This document shows, piece by piece, positions 42,868 to 51,464 of a stretch of 64,000 bases of DNA (positions are counted from its first letter, which is position 1; the number at the start of each line of letters is the position of its first letter). The translations under genes and the position numbers were made by a program. This stretch comes from Acidobacteriota bacterium (GTDB lineage: Bacteria > Acidobacteriota > Terriglobia > Bryobacterales > Bryobacteraceae), in NCBI GenBank assembly GCA_003223115.1, contig QHXW01000028.1, positions 1 through 64,000 of the forward strand, given 5' to 3'. The notes beneath the pieces are model-generated. The model ran no database searches. It saw only the letters and a list, made by a program, of their open reading frames with translations, and was not told where the DNA came from.

Positions 42868-44910
42868 TCACCGCAACAGCGGGTTCCGCGGTGTGTTTAC
42901 CGCCGGCAGTGTGACTCCCGGAAAATTCCTCATCGGAGGCAGCACGCGGCTTTGGGGAGTCTCCAGCACCGGAATTGCGGTGGGCGGCTTCGACACCGCA
43001 CCTCGCACGGCCTCTTCCATCATCACGCCGTGATTCTTGAGGATTTCGCCGGTTGACAGCTCCAGTTGCAGCCTCGCACGGCTGTATGCATTCAGCGCCG
43101 TCACTTCAACCAGTTGCGCCGCGGTAAGGTCGCGCTGCACCAGGATCACGTTCAGAATTGTGGATGCTCCCATTTGGAACTTCTTGCGCTCCGCCTGTAG
43201 CGTCTGCTCCGTCAACGCTCGAGATTTCACCGCGGTCTGATACGCTGCCCAGGCTTGCCGCTGCGCGATCACGGCGTTTTGCACGTCTACCTTCACCTGC
43301 TTGCGCATCTTCCGGTCGTTCAACTCCTGCTGCCGGAGTTCCAGCTCACTGCGAGTCACGTCGGCCTGCGCCGAACGATTTCGTAGCGGGATGATCAATT
43401 GCAGAGTCACCGAATAATCCGGGAAATTTCTGCTGAACAGCTGTGACAATACCCTGCCAAAACCGCCCAGGAAAAAGGGATCGACGGAATTTGGATCGCG
43501 AGTAGTGAACGGCGTCCCAGGTGGCGATCCCGCGGGCGGCGGAACCGGCAAGGAATTCACCTGGCCCGCCAGCGCATTGTTCCGCACGTCGCCGATCAGG
43601 TCGAGCGCCGGCAGCAGAGCGTCTTTGGTTCCCTTGAGTCCCAGCCGGTTATTGGTGAGCACGATCTCGCTCTGCTCCACTTCGGGCCGGCTCTGGAGCG
43701 CCGTCGAATAAAGGTCCTGAACGGGCACCACCGGCTCCTGGTCCGGAACATGTATGGATTCGGTGGGCACGATGCGGGCCTGCGCGAACAACGGATCGTC
43801 CACATCGGTCCGGCTCAGGGCGTTCTTCAAAACTGTTTCCTGCTCCAGCACCTGCGTTTCGGCGGTCGTCTGTTCCTGCTGGCTGCGCGCTACTTCGGCT
43901 TCGGCACGCACGATTTCAATGGGCGCCAGTGTTCCGATGGCCACCTGCTTCTTGTTATCGCTGTACAGTTTCTCAGCCAGCTCCACCGCCTGCCGCTTGA
44001 CCTTCACGTTGTCATCGAGCGCCACCAGGTCCCAGTACAAATTGATGACTGAGGCCACCGTGGTCATCACCTGTTGTTTGAATACCAGATCGGAAAGGTG
44101 GAGGTTGTTCTTGCCCTGCCGGATGATGCGATTATTCACCGCGGGCTTGAAGCCCTGCAGCAGATGCTGGCGCACTGAGAGCGCCATTTGCGCGTTCGTT
44201 GACGGGTTGAAATCGTTGTTGGGTGAGTTCTGGTTGAGGAAGTTATTACTCCACTGGTAGGTGACGATAGTTCCCGACAAAAATCCTTGCTGCATGGCGA
44301 AGTCCCACCACTTATTCAGACTCACCAGAGAGTTGCTGTTGGTGGCGGTGATGAAGCGGCTGGGGAGCGCTTGAGTGGTATGGCCGAAATGCGTATCCAT
44401 GAAAATCTCAGGATCGAGATTGGGCACTGCTGTACCGATGGTCTGAATCGTGATGCCGCCCACTGTGCCCGTGGTTCCGTTTCCGCCGCCACCGCCGCCT
44501 TGAACGTTCTGTCCCGCGAGTACGCCGCTGCTCGCCGGCCCTTGCTGGACGCCTGTTGGAATTCCACGCAGCAGGTTTCCCGATTGCGCGCGAAGCAGGT
44601 CGGCTTCAGCAATGTGCGGCCCATAGCGTCCCACTTCGATGTCGAGATTGTTTTCGAGCGCCAGCGCGATGGCGTCGTCGAGTGACAGATAGATCTTGCG
44701 CGCTCGGATCAGCGCATCCAGACGAGCTGAATTGGAGTAGCTGGGCACGGGCACTGTGCGCGCCTGATAAGGCCGGCGCAGGTTCGAGAAAAATCCGCCG
44801 TTCGGTGGCGACTGCGGCGCACGCAGATCCGCGCTTTGTTCCGCGAAGCCCGGTGGCGTCATCAGCACCGCGGCACACGCCGTCGCGACCAGAGCTTGTC
44901 CATACCTCAT
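42868..44910 (-). CDS. TolC-family outer-membrane efflux protein
   Basis: 680 residues with a signal peptide (ATACAAVLMTPPGFA) and two outer-membrane efflux repeats: DAIALALENNLDIEVGRY near residue 80 and the matching second half near 410. Long coiled coils fit a trimeric periplasmic tunnel. A Gly-rich loop (GGGGGNGTTG) and a Pro-rich C-terminal tail are unusual extensions. The start at 44910 has AGGAGG nearby. No pump or adaptor gene is adjacent, so the partner is elsewhere. Divergent from mazEF. Confidence 0.88.
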   Translation of the reverse strand: MRYGQALVATACAAVLMTPPGFAEQSADLRAPQSPPNGGFFSNLRRPYQARTVPVPSYSNSARLDALIRARKIYLSLDDAIALALENNLDIEVGRYGPHIAEADLLRAQSGNLLRGIPTGVQQGPASSGVLAGQNVQGGGGGGNGTTGTVGGITIQTIGTAVPNLDPEIFMDTHFGHTTQALPSRFITATNSNSLVSLNKWWDFAMQQGFLSGTIVTYQWSNNFLNQNSPNNDFNPSTNAQMALSVRQHLLQGFKPAVNNRIIRQGKNNLHLSDLVFKQQVMTTVASVINLYWDLVALDDNVKVKRQAVELAEKLYSDNKKQVAIGTLAPIEIVRAEAEVARSQQEQTTAETQVLEQETVLKNALSRTDVDDPLFAQARIVPTESIHVPDQEPVVPVQDLYSTALQSRPEVEQSEIVLTNNRLGLKGTKDALLPALDLIGDVRNNALAGQVNSLPVPPPAGSPPGTPFTTRDPNSVDPFFLGGFGRVLSQLFSRNFPDYSVTLQLIIPLRNRSAQADVTRSELELRQQELNDRKMRKQVKVDVQNAVIAQRQAWAAYQTAVKSRALTEQTLQAERKKFQMGASTILNVILVQRDLTAAQLVEVTALNAYSRARLQLELSTGEILKNHGVMMEEAVRGAVSKPPTAIPVLETPQSRVLPPMRNFPGVTLPAVNTPRNPLLR

Positions 44911-45096
44911 GGGTTCCCTCCTGCCAATCAAAGACAGATTATCGGGTTCTCAAGGGCAGGTGGGGTGCCACCGTAAGTACTTGAAACGCGACGGTGTTTT
45001 GATCATACGGTGTCCGCTTATGGGACGGCGGTGTCCAAGGCCGGAGCGAGAATTGGGACCGTCACATGCAGCGGCTCGAAACTCCCTCCCGGCAGT

Positions 45097-45114
45097 GTTA
45101 TATTTATATATAAC
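45097..45114. promoter_or_regulatory. Operator candidate GTTATAT-TTAT-ATATAAC before mazEF
   Basis: An 18-bp dyad with perfect 7-bp arms, 14 bp before the MazE ATG and overlapping the expected promoter. SpoVT/AbrB-type antitoxins bind such palindromes and repress their own operon. The AT-rich core stands out from the surrounding GC-rich sequence. Confidence 0.62.
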
Positions 45115-45127
45115 TAAGGAAATTGCC

Positions 45128-45385
45128 ATGCACATTACCAATCTGCGCAAGGTAGGCGGCTCGGTCATGCTGGCCGTCCCGCCCGCGCTGCTCGATATCC
45201 TGCACTTGCAGCCGGGTGCCAAAGTCGGAATCGCGATTGAAAGCGGCCGTCTCGTCGTGGAGCCGCAGACGCGGCGCCGGTATACCCTGGACGAGCTGCT
45301 CGCCCAATGCAATCCAAAAGCTCCGCGCACCAAGCAAGAACAAGAATGGCTCGCTAGTAAGCCCATCGGCAGCGAGCTCATCTGA
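45128..45385 (+). CDS. MazE-type antitoxin (SpoVT/AbrB fold)
   Basis: 85 residues. The N-terminal half is a swapped-hairpin DNA-binding domain (TNLRKVGGSVMLAVPPALLDIL), and the C-terminal half is the flexible toxin-binding tail. It neutralises the downstream ribonuclease and probably represses the pair through the operator at 45097-45114. The ATG at 45128 is chosen for its AAGGAA; the longer open frame upstream has no protein-like sequence. Stop and toxin start overlap by one base. Confidence 0.87.
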   Translation: MHITNLRKVGGSVMLAVPPALLDILHLQPGAKVGIAIESGRLVVEPQTRRRYTLDELLAQCNPKAPRTKQEQEWLASKPIGSELI

Positions 45386-45717
45386 TGAAGCGCGGCGAAA
45401 TCTGGCTCGTCAGCCTCGAACCTACATCGGGACACGAGCAAAAACGTCGCCGTCCCGTGCTGATCGTGTCGCCGGAGGCCTTCAACCGGATAACGAAACT
45501 CCCCGTAATTCTCCCGATAACAAGCGGCGGTAATTTCGCGCGCACGGCAGGTTTTGCCGTTCCGCTGACAGGGGCCGGAACCAAAACGACGGGAGTTGTC
45601 CGGTGCGATCAACCACGCGCGCTCGATCTCGCCGTGCGCGGCGGCAGGAAGCTGGAAAGCATCCCAGTCGCGTTCATGGACGAGGTGCTGGCGAAGATTT
45701 CACCGATATTTGAGTAA
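45385..45717 (+). CDS. MazF-type mRNA interferase toxin
   Basis: 110 residues of the MazF/PemK fold: KRGEIWLVSLEPTSGHEQKRRRPVLIVS, then PITSGG and VRCDQPRALDL. The arginine in RRRP and the threonine/serine in PITS are the usual catalytic positions. It cleaves RNA at short sequences when free of antitoxin. Intact, unlike the vapBC remnant at 13.9-14.7 kb. Confidence 0.9.
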   Translation: MKRGEIWLVSLEPTSGHEQKRRRPVLIVSPEAFNRITKLPVILPITSGGNFARTAGFAVPLTGAGTKTTGVVRCDQPRALDLAVRGGRKLESIPVAFMDEVLAKISPIFE

Positions 45718-46625
45718 ACGGCCCAGGCGTTTCACTACGTGGCTCGAGCGGCGAGTTGTTCGCGGAATCGGGATTTAATTAAGGTCTCTGTCCCTGGGCT
45801 CTGAGCGAGACACCGTCAAGCAGCGGTCGATCGTCTGCTATTTACTCCGTGCAGCTGTGCGACGCGATAGATTAGAAGCAAGCGATTCCGGGTACGTCGC
45901 TGTTTACACCGTGCTATTGATGTGGATTTTATGCGTTTTCACTAGCGTTCTCGGCCTTGGTCTTCTTCTTTTCCGGAGAACACGACGGTTAGGAACAGTG
46001 ACCATTAGCAGCGGATTGCTCCTGCCCGGCGTCTTTTTCGTTCGCATCTCCGATTCGGCAGGCTGGTTTCATGGGTGAATCAACCGATGCAAGCGTTCGG
46101 GCCGAACGTCCAAGCAAGTGAAGTCGTCTATTACAATCTAATCTGGGTGTCACCAATGCAGAGATGGAGAGTTTTCAGAGAGCACCGGACGGTCCCTGGC
46201 GGGAACGTCTCTGGCGGCAGAAACAAGTGCCACTTGACACGTTTGTCAAAATGAAATTGGATTCGGCAAGCTAAGGCCGTTTACACACTGGTGCTTTCTG
46301 CCCGTCAGAGAGCATGGCTCCGGTTTTCATCCGATCCCAGGCATTGGTGGCGGTTCGCTGCCGTTATCGGCACGGATCTGACCCCGTTGGTGAGTTTTCT
46401 TATTTATTTACGAATCGGAACCGGCCGAATCCTGTGCAAGCTCTACCAGGCCAGGGCCGACGGGGCCGGGCTCGAATTTAAACCTGGCATTACTTATTTC
46501 CTACGCTTGTTACCGTCGCAGGCACACGGACACGATGCCTTCGCTATAGGCTAAGTCCATCTCTTCGGCTGGACCGGCGAGGTCAGCTCAGATCGCTGAT
46601 CGCCAAATCTCCTCTCGTCTTTCGC
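45718..46625. other. Degenerate region without a convincing gene
   Basis: About 900 bp. Frames at 45857-46078 (a GTG-started 73-residue hydrophobic ORF) and 46291-46554 show no recognisable domain and no ribosome-binding site. The stretch contains a 37-bp repeat shared with the insertion in the decayed antitoxin. It is best read as decaying or imported DNA leading into the IS21 remnant. Confidence 0.5.
46187..46223 (+). repeat. 37-bp repeat shared with the antitoxin insertion
   Basis: Matches 14547-14584 in reverse orientation, with the core GGTCCCTGGCGGGAACGTCT. Here it is not bounded by CTAG. It shows that the insert belongs to a dispersed repeat family. Confidence 0.8.
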
Positions 46626-46659
46626 GTCTACGACGACAAAGCACCAAAGGACATTCCCG

Positions 46660-46936
46660 CACATTGATTCCGAGTGAACGCTTTCCATTTTTCCGCTGGG
46701 CTTGCCCCGGTTCTTGCGCATCGAGTCGCGGCGTCGGTTTCGGCGAGCGGAGCCATGGCCCAAGCGTCGATCACCAGCACATCGATGCGGCTAAGCCGTG
46801 CCAGCAAACTGCGGAGGCTTCCGACGGCATGCGCGATGGCAAGATCGCGGAACAGTCGCGCATGTACAGCGCCAAATAGCCATCCGCACTGCATCGCGGT
46901 TTCGCTCTTAGTAGGCGTACGTGGCATCACTAGCAT
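46660..46936 (-). pseudogene. IS21-type istB remnant
   Basis: LFRDLAIAHAVGSLRSLLARLSRIDVLVIDAWAMAPL is the sensor/Walker B part of the IstB helper ATPase, with the usual DDW changed to DAW. It then jumps to a piece of the C-terminus in another frame (RRDSMRKNRGKPS). The central and N-terminal parts, including the P-loop, are lost, as is the transposase istA. A dead insertion-sequence fragment. Confidence 0.78.
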
Positions 46937-47057
46937 CCAACCTTCTTCTGTTCTGGGCAGTCATCATCTTTATCCAGCGCGGCGCCCGTGACCCCTGTGC
47001 GCGGGGTCTACAATGTCCAATAGCAGAAGGCTCAAAAACCACGTATTCCCCATCAGT
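46930..47057 (+). repeat. Dispersed direct repeat, copy A (128 bp)
   Basis: From CTAGCATCCA to CCATCAGTG. Copy B is at 49208-49353 in the same orientation, and the two flank the TPR-SPOR gene. Copy A lacks an 18-bp internal stretch present in B. Both begin exactly at a CTAG. No inverted ends or ORF were seen. Confidence 0.78.
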
Positions 47058-47269
47058 GTCATCGGGATGCGCCCACGACGACAATCTTCAGCCTTGGCGC
47101 ACAGGCTTCTGTTCCTCCGCCGCGGGCGCCAGTCCCAGGAGCGACGCGCATGCGAGAGTGCGCCCCGTCGAACAAATGACGCGGCGCGACCACTTGCTCA
47201 TATGTTCGGCCAGCTAGTCCGGCACCGGAACACCGCGCAAATACGCCCCCCGGCGAGAGATTCCCTGCG

Positions 47270-49144
47270 CTATTTTCGAACGATGGGGTGAAAACCCGCT
47301 TTTTCCAGATCCGCCCTGGCTTTGCTGAGCGCGGACGAATCGGCGAACGGACCTACCATGACGCGATAAACCTTAGGATTCGGTCCTTGCGCCAGTAGAG
47401 CCGGGGATCCGCTCTGTTTGAGCGTATTCACTAGCGCGTCACCCTGCGGTTGTGTCACGGCCGCCACTTGCAGGTACATTCGACCGGGGCCAGGCCTCAC
47501 GGCGGGTATGTCAGACATCCCAACCGGCGAGGCGTTTTGCCGTGAAGGGTTGGGTTCCCGACGGGACTCATCTGCTTTCTTGTGGTCCTGTTTACCAGGC
47601 CTCACGTCGGGTATGTCAGACATCGCAACTGGCGAGGCGTTTTGCAATGAAGGCTTGGATGCCCGACGTGACTCATCTGCTTTCTTGTGGTCCTTACCCT
47701 CCCCCAGCGACTTGAGTTGCTGTAGCCGCTCGTCCATCTGCACCAGCGTAGGTTCAGCTTTATCGGGCTGCTTCAATTGCAGGTAGGCCTCGGCTTCGAG
47801 TTCTAATCCTTTGAGGCGGGAGTAGGCCCGGTAAAACTTGTAATCTTCGAGGTTCTCCTTGGTCGCGTACAGATCATAGTAAGGCGCCGTCGACTCGATT
47901 TCCCACTGGGCCAGGCCCTTGTGGGCAAACTCGGCGGCACGCTCGGGTTGGAGGTATTTTCTACAGAGCAACTCTGCCAAGTTGAAGTAATCATTAGAAC
48001 CTGGGCCGTCCGGTCCCGCATTGGCCATCGCGACTGCGTACGTCTTGTCGACCGCCATTTTCACGTCGCTCGCGGAGACGTCGTCGAGGTGCTTCATCGC
48101 ATCCAGGCGTTGCATCCAGATGAACGTGGCGTTGGGACGCTGCTTGATCCATTGGTCTGTCTGCTCCAGTAGATCGCGGAAGAAAGTTTGCTTGGCGGCC
48201 GCGGGAGCATTCTCCGCAGAGTAATGATGGTCCTTCCACCATTTCGACATCGCCACCAAAGACCCCGGTCGCGGAAAGTGGTTCTCGCCCTCTTCCTTCG
48301 CCCAGTCAGCCTGTCCTTGGTCATTCACGAGCGTGTAGCCATTCTCAAGCGATGCGTACCATTCGCGCTTGTCCTGCAGGTTGAGGATGCGGATCCGTTG
48401 CAGATCCTGGCTGACCTGCTTACGCAAGGCGTCGTCAGAGGCCGCACTCGCCTTAAACTCAACCGCCCAGAGTGTTCCGTAAACGCCGATTGCGTCGGCG
48501 TCCTTACGGGAGGCGATTAGCGCGCGTAAATTCGCGGCGTACTGTCGCAGGAGGTCCTTCTCATCGACGTGGGTCAGCGGCTCATAGCCTTCGAGGGATG
48601 CGGGACAAGCCTCCAGAAAAGCCTTCAGATGCGCGATGCTCTGCCCCTGGTTCAAGAAAGCCGGCGAGCTATAAATATCGGCGAGCTGAAGATGTGGCCA
48701 GGGGACCTTCGGATCTTTCTCAAGAGCGCTGGTGAACAGCTTTATTGCCTGCTGCGACTGGCGCCCGACGAGCGCCACGCCATAGAGGTATGACAGTTGT
48801 GCGCGGTCTGGTTTCTTCTCATGGCGTGCCTTGTACTCAGCAATTACTTTATCTTTATCCGTTCTGCTGTACAGCGAGCGGATGTATTCCCGCTGGACAA
48901 ACATGTCGTCTGGATATTGGTGGAGCACTGCCTGGAGGGCGGCGGCACGCTGTTCGCGGAATTGCCAGTCCGTCTGCGCAGGCGTCTGCTGCGGGAGCTG
49001 GTCGAGTGCGGCTTTGACCGCCGGAGCAGGAGCACACAGGTCGGCCCCGCGCGCGGAGTGGGCGCTCAGCAGCATCAACACCGTGAGTAGATGTACCTTG
49101 GCAAATCCGATGAAGGGAGCTTTTGAAGCCAGACTTTTTGGCAC
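47270..49144 (-). CDS. Exported TPR protein with SPOR-like C-terminus
   Basis: 624 residues: signal peptide (about 10-33, SAHSARGADL), a TPR-type helical body (about 60-480), a duplicated 35-residue Lys/Arg/Pro-rich linker (about 485-550), and a C-terminal SPOR-like domain (VYRVMVGPFADSSALSKARADLEKAGFHP). SPOR domains bind peptidoglycan lacking stem peptides, so it probably sits in the periplasm at sites of wall remodelling. The SPOR end is closely like that of the M56 peptidase at 61736. The gene is bracketed by a 128/146-bp direct repeat. Confidence 0.8.
   Translation of the reverse strand: MPKSLASKAPFIGFAKVHLLTVLMLLSAHSARGADLCAPAPAVKAALDQLPQQTPAQTDWQFREQRAAALQAVLHQYPDDMFVQREYIRSLYSRTDKDKVIAEYKARHEKKPDRAQLSYLYGVALVGRQSQQAIKLFTSALEKDPKVPWPHLQLADIYSSPAFLNQGQSIAHLKAFLEACPASLEGYEPLTHVDEKDLLRQYAANLRALIASRKDADAIGVYGTLWAVEFKASAASDDALRKQVSQDLQRIRILNLQDKREWYASLENGYTLVNDQGQADWAKEEGENHFPRPGSLVAMSKWWKDHHYSAENAPAAAKQTFFRDLLEQTDQWIKQRPNATFIWMQRLDAMKHLDDVSASDVKMAVDKTYAVAMANAGPDGPGSNDYFNLAELLCRKYLQPERAAEFAHKGLAQWEIESTAPYYDLYATKENLEDYKFYRAYSRLKGLELEAEAYLQLKQPDKAEPTLVQMDERLQQLKSLGEGKDHKKADESRRASKPSLQNASPVAMSDIPDVRPGKQDHKKADESRREPNPSRQNASPVGMSDIPAVRPGPGRMYLQVAAVTQPQGDALVNTLKQSGSPALLAQGPNPKVYRVMVGPFADSSALSKARADLEKAGFHPIVRK
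47490..47694 (-). repeat. 105-bp in-frame tandem repeat in the TPR-SPOR gene
   Basis: Two units of 105 bp, 47490-47594 and 47595-47694 (second slightly short). Each encodes about 35 residues with DHKKADESRR and MSDIP-VRPG. It forms the linker between the TPR body and the SPOR domain. Confidence 0.88.
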
Positions 49145-49207
49145 CTTCGGTATCCCTTAGACTTAGTGGAACTCGTCGGGAAAGTCAAACCCTAACCGTC
49201 CCCTTCG

Positions 49208-49353
49208 CTAGCATCCAGCCTCCTTCTGTCCTTGGCAGTCATCATCTTATACAGCTTATTCAGCGCTTATACAGCGCGGCGCCCGTTCCCCTGTGCGCGG
49301 GATCTACAATGTCCAGTAGCCGCGGTCTCAAAAGCCACGTATTCCCATCAGTG
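49208..49353 (+). repeat. Dispersed direct repeat, copy B (146 bp)
   Basis: Second copy of 46930-47057, begins with CTAGCATCCA and ends CCCATCAGTG. It differs by scattered substitutions and an extra TTATACAGC-rich stretch. It lies upstream of the TPR-SPOR gene. Confidence 0.78.
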
Positions 49354-49551
49354 CAGGTATTTACATGAAATGAAGAAACGAAGCCAAATCCCAAAACCGA
49401 CACTACGAGGGCGCCTCCGGTAGTCATGCTGTCGCGCACCCGGAACACTTCATCGCCTGCGGCGTCAAACCTGCCAACCGAACAGAATACCAGCTACTGC
49501 AAGTGAACGAATCGGCCCCCGGCGGTGTCTTGTCTGCATAGGAGACTAGAA

Positions 49552-49998
49552 ATGAAACAGGCGTTCATGGCCTTCGCAATTGCCGTTTGCCCCCTACTCT
49601 GTGGATTTGCGGACGAGGTACTGCAGCCGCCCGGTCCGGTGATCGTGGTCCAATTCCTCGGCTTCTCGGATACGCAAGCGGCTCAGTTTACGCAACTCCT
49701 GCAAACTCTGCAGGCGACTGCCGGTGGACTGCAGCAGCAGATCGGTCCCAAGCAACAAGCGCTCGTCACCCTGCTGAGCAGCGCACAGCCAGACCCGGCC
49801 ACTGTGGGCAAACTGTTCCTGGAGATCCATGTCCTGCAACAGCAGTTTGGGCAGGCTCTCCAGTCCTATCACGAAAGTTTCCTGGCGTTATTGACTTCGG
49901 ACCAGAGGCAGAAGACACAGGCGGTAGTGCAAGCGGCGCAGTTGCTGCCCGCTGTGAAGGCGTTCGCTGAAGTGCGCTTGATTGAGCCTCCACGATAG
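49552..49998 (+). CDS. Small exported helical protein (Spy/CnrX-like)
   Basis: 148 residues: signal peptide (AFAIAVCPLLCGFA) and an all-helical body rich in Gln and Leu, with the spacing seen in Spy/CpxP/CnrX-type periplasmic proteins (LTSDQRQKTQAVV near the end). Such proteins act as chaperones or as stress/metal sensors. It lies 11 bp before an ECF sigma gene, so a sensor role is likely by context. ATG 49552 is the natural start. Confidence 0.65.
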   Translation: MKQAFMAFAIAVCPLLCGFADEVLQPPGPVIVVQFLGFSDTQAAQFTQLLQTLQATAGGLQQQIGPKQQALVTLLSSAQPDPATVGKLFLEIHVLQQQFGQALQSYHESFLALLTSDQRQKTQAVVQAAQLLPAVKAFAEVRLIEPPR

Positions 49999-50009
49999 AC
50001 AAGAATACG

Positions 50010-50518
50010 ATGATGCCGGGGCAGGACCCGGATCTCGCGGACTTCGAGCGGCTGTTGCGCGACACTCACCGCACGGTCTTCCAAGTGGCATATGCCGTGC
50101 TCGCGAACCCTGCGGACGCGGAGGAGGTGACGCAGGACGCATTTCTACGCGCCTACAAGAAGTTTTCCAGCTTGCGCGATCCGCAGAAGTTTCGCGCTTG
50201 GGTAGCCCGTATGAGCTGGAGGCTGGCCTTGAATCGCCGCGTTCTAATTTCCGTGCGCTGCGGCGCGACGGATCGTGGTTTCGAAGCCGGTCGGTGCCGA
50301 ACGATCCCGAGGCGGAAACGTCCGCGCGTGAGTTTGAGTCGCGTCTGCAAGAGCACATCGCTGGGTTGCCGGAAAAGCTGCGGTCTGCGCTTCTGCTGAG
50401 CGCCGTACAGGGATTGGATGCACGAACCGTTGGAATAATCCTGAACGTGCCGGAGGCCACGGCGCGCTCGCGGCTATTTCTGGCGCGACGCCAGCTATTG
50501 AAGACACTATTGCCATGA
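50010..50518 (+). pseudogene. ECF sigma factor split by a frameshift
   Basis: Region 2 is in the first frame (TVFQVAYAVLANPADAEEVTQDAFLRAYKKF, then WVARMSWRLALNRR). Region 4 is in the second (ESRLQEHIAGLPEKLRSALLLSAVQGLDARTVGIILNV, then RSRLFLARRQLL). One missing base near 50240 separates them. Corrected, the protein is about 169 residues, normal for the ECF group. Its stop overlaps the anti-sigma ATG. As written the sigma factor is inactive unless the shift is a sequencing error. Confidence 0.82.
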
Positions 50519-50988
50519 ATGCATGCCCGAAATGGAGGGAAGAGCTGATCGACCATGCACTCGGCGGGTTGCCCGCCGCGGCGCTCCAGGCGCATCTTGC
50601 TACTTGCGCAGGTTGCTCTGAGGCCCTGGAGGCATGGCGGCGGAAAGCAGCGCAGATAGACACGGGCGTTCAACAACTGATAGCGGCCGAGCCCCGCGCC
50701 CAGGGACCTGAACGGGTCCTGACTCAGATCCAGCGCTCGCCGGTCAAACCGTTCTATGGCCGCGTAGCTCTGGCGGCGCTGATGCTCACCGTAAGCCTCG
50801 TCGTGGTGCTGGACCGTCCGGCCCCGCCGAAAAAAGTAGTTCCGTTCCCCGTTATGGCACTCTCCACTTGGCGCTCTCCAACTCAATCGTTACTGCACTC
50901 GGCAGCCGATCCTTTGCTGAGGAGAGTGCCGCGCTTGGGGGAAAAATTCTTTGAAACGAAGCCCACTGGAGACAAGAATGCTCAATAG
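50515..50988 (+). CDS. Zinc-finger-type anti-sigma factor
   Basis: 157 residues. The N-terminal domain holds the ZAS motif (HLATCAGC) that binds an ECF sigma factor. A single transmembrane helix follows at about 85-100 (VALAALMLTVSLVVVL) and then a short periplasmic tail. It would hold the upstream sigma factor at the membrane until an envelope signal arrives. Overlaps sigma by 4 bp and the next small exported protein by 11 bp. Confidence 0.83.
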   Translation: MNACPKWREELIDHALGGLPAAALQAHLATCAGCSEALEAWRRKAAQIDTGVQQLIAAEPRAQGPERVLTQIQRSPVKPFYGRVALAALMLTVSLVVVLDRPAPPKKVVPFPVMALSTWRSPTQSLLHSAADPLLRRVPRLGEKFFETKPTGDKNAQ

Positions 50989-51400
50989 AATCAACATTTG
51001 GCCAGCCGTTCTTCTGTACGCCGCGCTCCTGGCTGCTCAGCAGCCCCCTGGTCCGGATCCCATGGCCGAAAACCTGTTTCCTCCCGAATTAGTCATGGCC
51101 CACCAGAAAGCGATTGACCTAAGCGACGCGCAGAAGACCTCCATTCGGGCCGAACTGCTGAAGGCTCAAACCCGGTTCACCGAGCTTCAGTGGCAGCTTC
51201 AAGACGCCATGGAAGGTTTGGTCTCGCTTCTGAAGCAATCCTCTGTAGACGAGGCGCAAGTCATGACCCAACTGGACAAGGTATTGACTTCCGAGCGGGA
51301 GATCAAACGCACGCAGATCAGCCTGTTGGTACGCATCAAGAACAAACTGAGTCCGGATCAGCAAGCGTACCTTCAAAAGCTGAAGGTGGCGCCGAAGTAG
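50978..51400 (+). CDS. Second small exported helical protein (Spy/CnrX-like)
   Basis: 140 residues: signal peptide (WPAVLLYAALLAA) and a helical body with ELVMAHQKAIDLSDAQKTSIRAEL and a C-terminal KLSPDQQAYL, typical of Spy/CpxP/CnrX-like proteins. It ends the sigma/anti-sigma operon and may act as periplasmic sensor for the anti-sigma factor. ATG 50978 is inside the anti-sigma gene and has GGAG just upstream. Confidence 0.72.
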   Translation: MLNRINIWPAVLLYAALLAAQQPPGPDPMAENLFPPELVMAHQKAIDLSDAQKTSIRAELLKAQTRFTELQWQLQDAMEGLVSLLKQSSVDEAQVMTQLDKVLTSEREIKRTQISLLVRIKNKLSPDQQAYLQKLKVAPK

Positions 51401-51464
51401 GCGCGGTTGCTTTTGAGCTATAGCCGACGCAACTACGCTCATCCTCCGCTGCTATAATTTTTCC

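Noticed and set aside
46291-46554. 87-residue ORF upstream of the IS21 remnant
   Set aside because: No ribosome-binding site, no recognised domain, and inside a decayed region.
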